Assembly (NCBI GenBank): GCA_036897625.1
Contig: JAYMTA010000211.1
Coordinates: 1 to 34,902 of the forward strand
DNA: 34,902 bases
Direction: 5' to 3'
Source: Pelargonium cotyledonis
Taxonomy: Eukaryota > Streptophyta > Magnoliopsida > Geraniales > Geraniaceae
Below, piece after piece: positions 34,379-34,902 of the stretch; position 1 is the stretch's first letter, and each line of letters begins with the position of its first letter. Below the pieces are notes generated by a model. The model was not told the origin of the DNA. It searched no databases and was given only the letters and a program-made list of their open reading frames with translations. A program made the translations under genes and the position numbers.

Positions 34379-34560
34379 GAAAAAACATGCCGAGCTGCAT
34401 AAATAAGTGCATAAGCGTCGCGTGTTAGCACGGGACCAATGATTTTCTAATCATGTTGGCTGAATATAACGTCACTATTGCCATCACGAATTTCAATATG
34501 GACAATATCGAGGACATGAATAAAGAAAGACCGAGCTGCATAAATAAGTGCATAAATGTT
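34288..34560 (+). repeat. Partial tandem duplication of the PMEI gene 3' end
   Basis: The last ~90 coding bases plus about 40 bases of 3' sequence (34288-34420) recur, diverged, at 34434-34560. ACCAATGATTTT, TTGGCTGAA, TTTCAATATGGACA and CCGAGCTGCATAAATAAGTG appear in both in the same order, offset 146 falling to 141 bp. The second copy lies beyond the stop and is not translated as part of the gene. Confidence 0.85.
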
Positions 34561-34604
34561 TTATTTTACTAAGAGAGTTTAATTCAAAAGTCACTAGAGT
34601 GTCT

Positions 34605-34695
34605 ATAAATTAGCTATTGCTAAAAAGTATCTGTATAATTGTTTATAAAGAAATAATAAATTAGCTATTGCTAAAAAGTATCTGTATAATTGTTT
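34605..34695 (+). repeat. 51-bp tandem repeat, two copies
   Basis: ATAAATTAGCTATTGCTAAA and the following 20 bases occur at 34605-34644 and again at 34656-34695 without change, separated by an 11-base linker. It is non-coding and AT-rich. Confidence 0.85.
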
Positions 34696-34902
34696 TTCCG
34701 TTTTAGTTTCTATTAGTCTCTTAAAGGCTTATATGTATTAATTAAAGGGAAAAATACACATATATATCATGAAATATGCACATTTTGCACATATCTATCC
34801 TAAAGTATAGTTTGTTACTTTTGGATACCCTAAAGTATGTCACAAAACTATCCGTCTACTATTCCATCCAAATCTCCGTCCAAGGTAGTAAAATGACCAA
34901 AA
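34696..34902. other. AT-rich flank at window end
   Basis: Contains duplicated CCTAAAGTAT motifs (34799 and 34829). The part from about 34746 (GGGAAAAATACACATATATA) looks like the edge of a dispersed repeat, but the window ends before a partner terminus can be checked. No gene is seen. Confidence 0.3.

Noticed and set aside
1..34902. CRISPR arrays, rRNA, tRNA or bacterial-type operons
   Set aside because: No spaced repeat arrays or tRNA cloverleafs were noticed, and the spliced genes show a plant nuclear genome.

Overview
This is nuclear DNA from a flowering plant, almost certainly a eudicot. It is AT-rich, its genes are split by short AT-rich introns with plant splice signals, and it carries plant-specific families (NFD6-like, RTNLB reticulons, PMEI) plus typical plant transposon debris. 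The species cannot be named. I saw no prokaryotic, viral or organellar features. Exons were joined by hand from splice sites, phase and protein-family continuity, so a transcript could shift individual junctions.

Left arm (1-3.0 kb): gene-free transposon debris. It holds a probable Helitron 3' end (to 252), a 1.3-kb element with ~105-bp terminal inverted repeats (472-1780), and a decayed LINE-type RNase H fragment (1952-2309).

3.0-11.4 kb: two tandem tyrosine-aminotransferase-like genes on the + strand with the same seven-exon structure. The first (3083-6757) is a pseudogene: a 598-bp LTR-like insertion interrupts exon 2 and two splice sites are mutated. The second (7388-11001) is intact, 418 aa.

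12.2-18.1 kb: a 17-exon DCAF13/SOF1 WD40 gene for 18S rRNA processing (+). 19.5-23.05 kb: nuclear cap-binding protein CBP20 (-), with an AT-AC U12-type intron. It lies head-to-head with the first of two tandem NFD6-like organelle-targeted small-protein genes (23330 and 25993, both +), each with alternative terminal exons.

28.4-34.4 kb: a small OB-fold nucleic-acid-binding protein (+), a reticulon-like protein of the RTNLB17/18 type (-), and a secreted PMEI-domain protein (+) whose 3' end is partly duplicated downstream of the stop.

The genes do not form one pathway. Several serve RNA metabolism (DCAF13, CBP20, possibly the OB-fold protein). From memory, the aminotransferase pair, reticulon, OB-fold and SOF1 genes are neighbours on Arabidopsis chromosome 4 (around At4g28410-At4g28450), which would make this a conserved block with inserted genes. 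I found no convincing new multi-gene system. The points most worth a second look are the U12 intron, the decaying aminotransferase copy, the duplicated NFD6-like genes with alternative 3' exons, and an intron in the reticulon gene that can be read through in frame.
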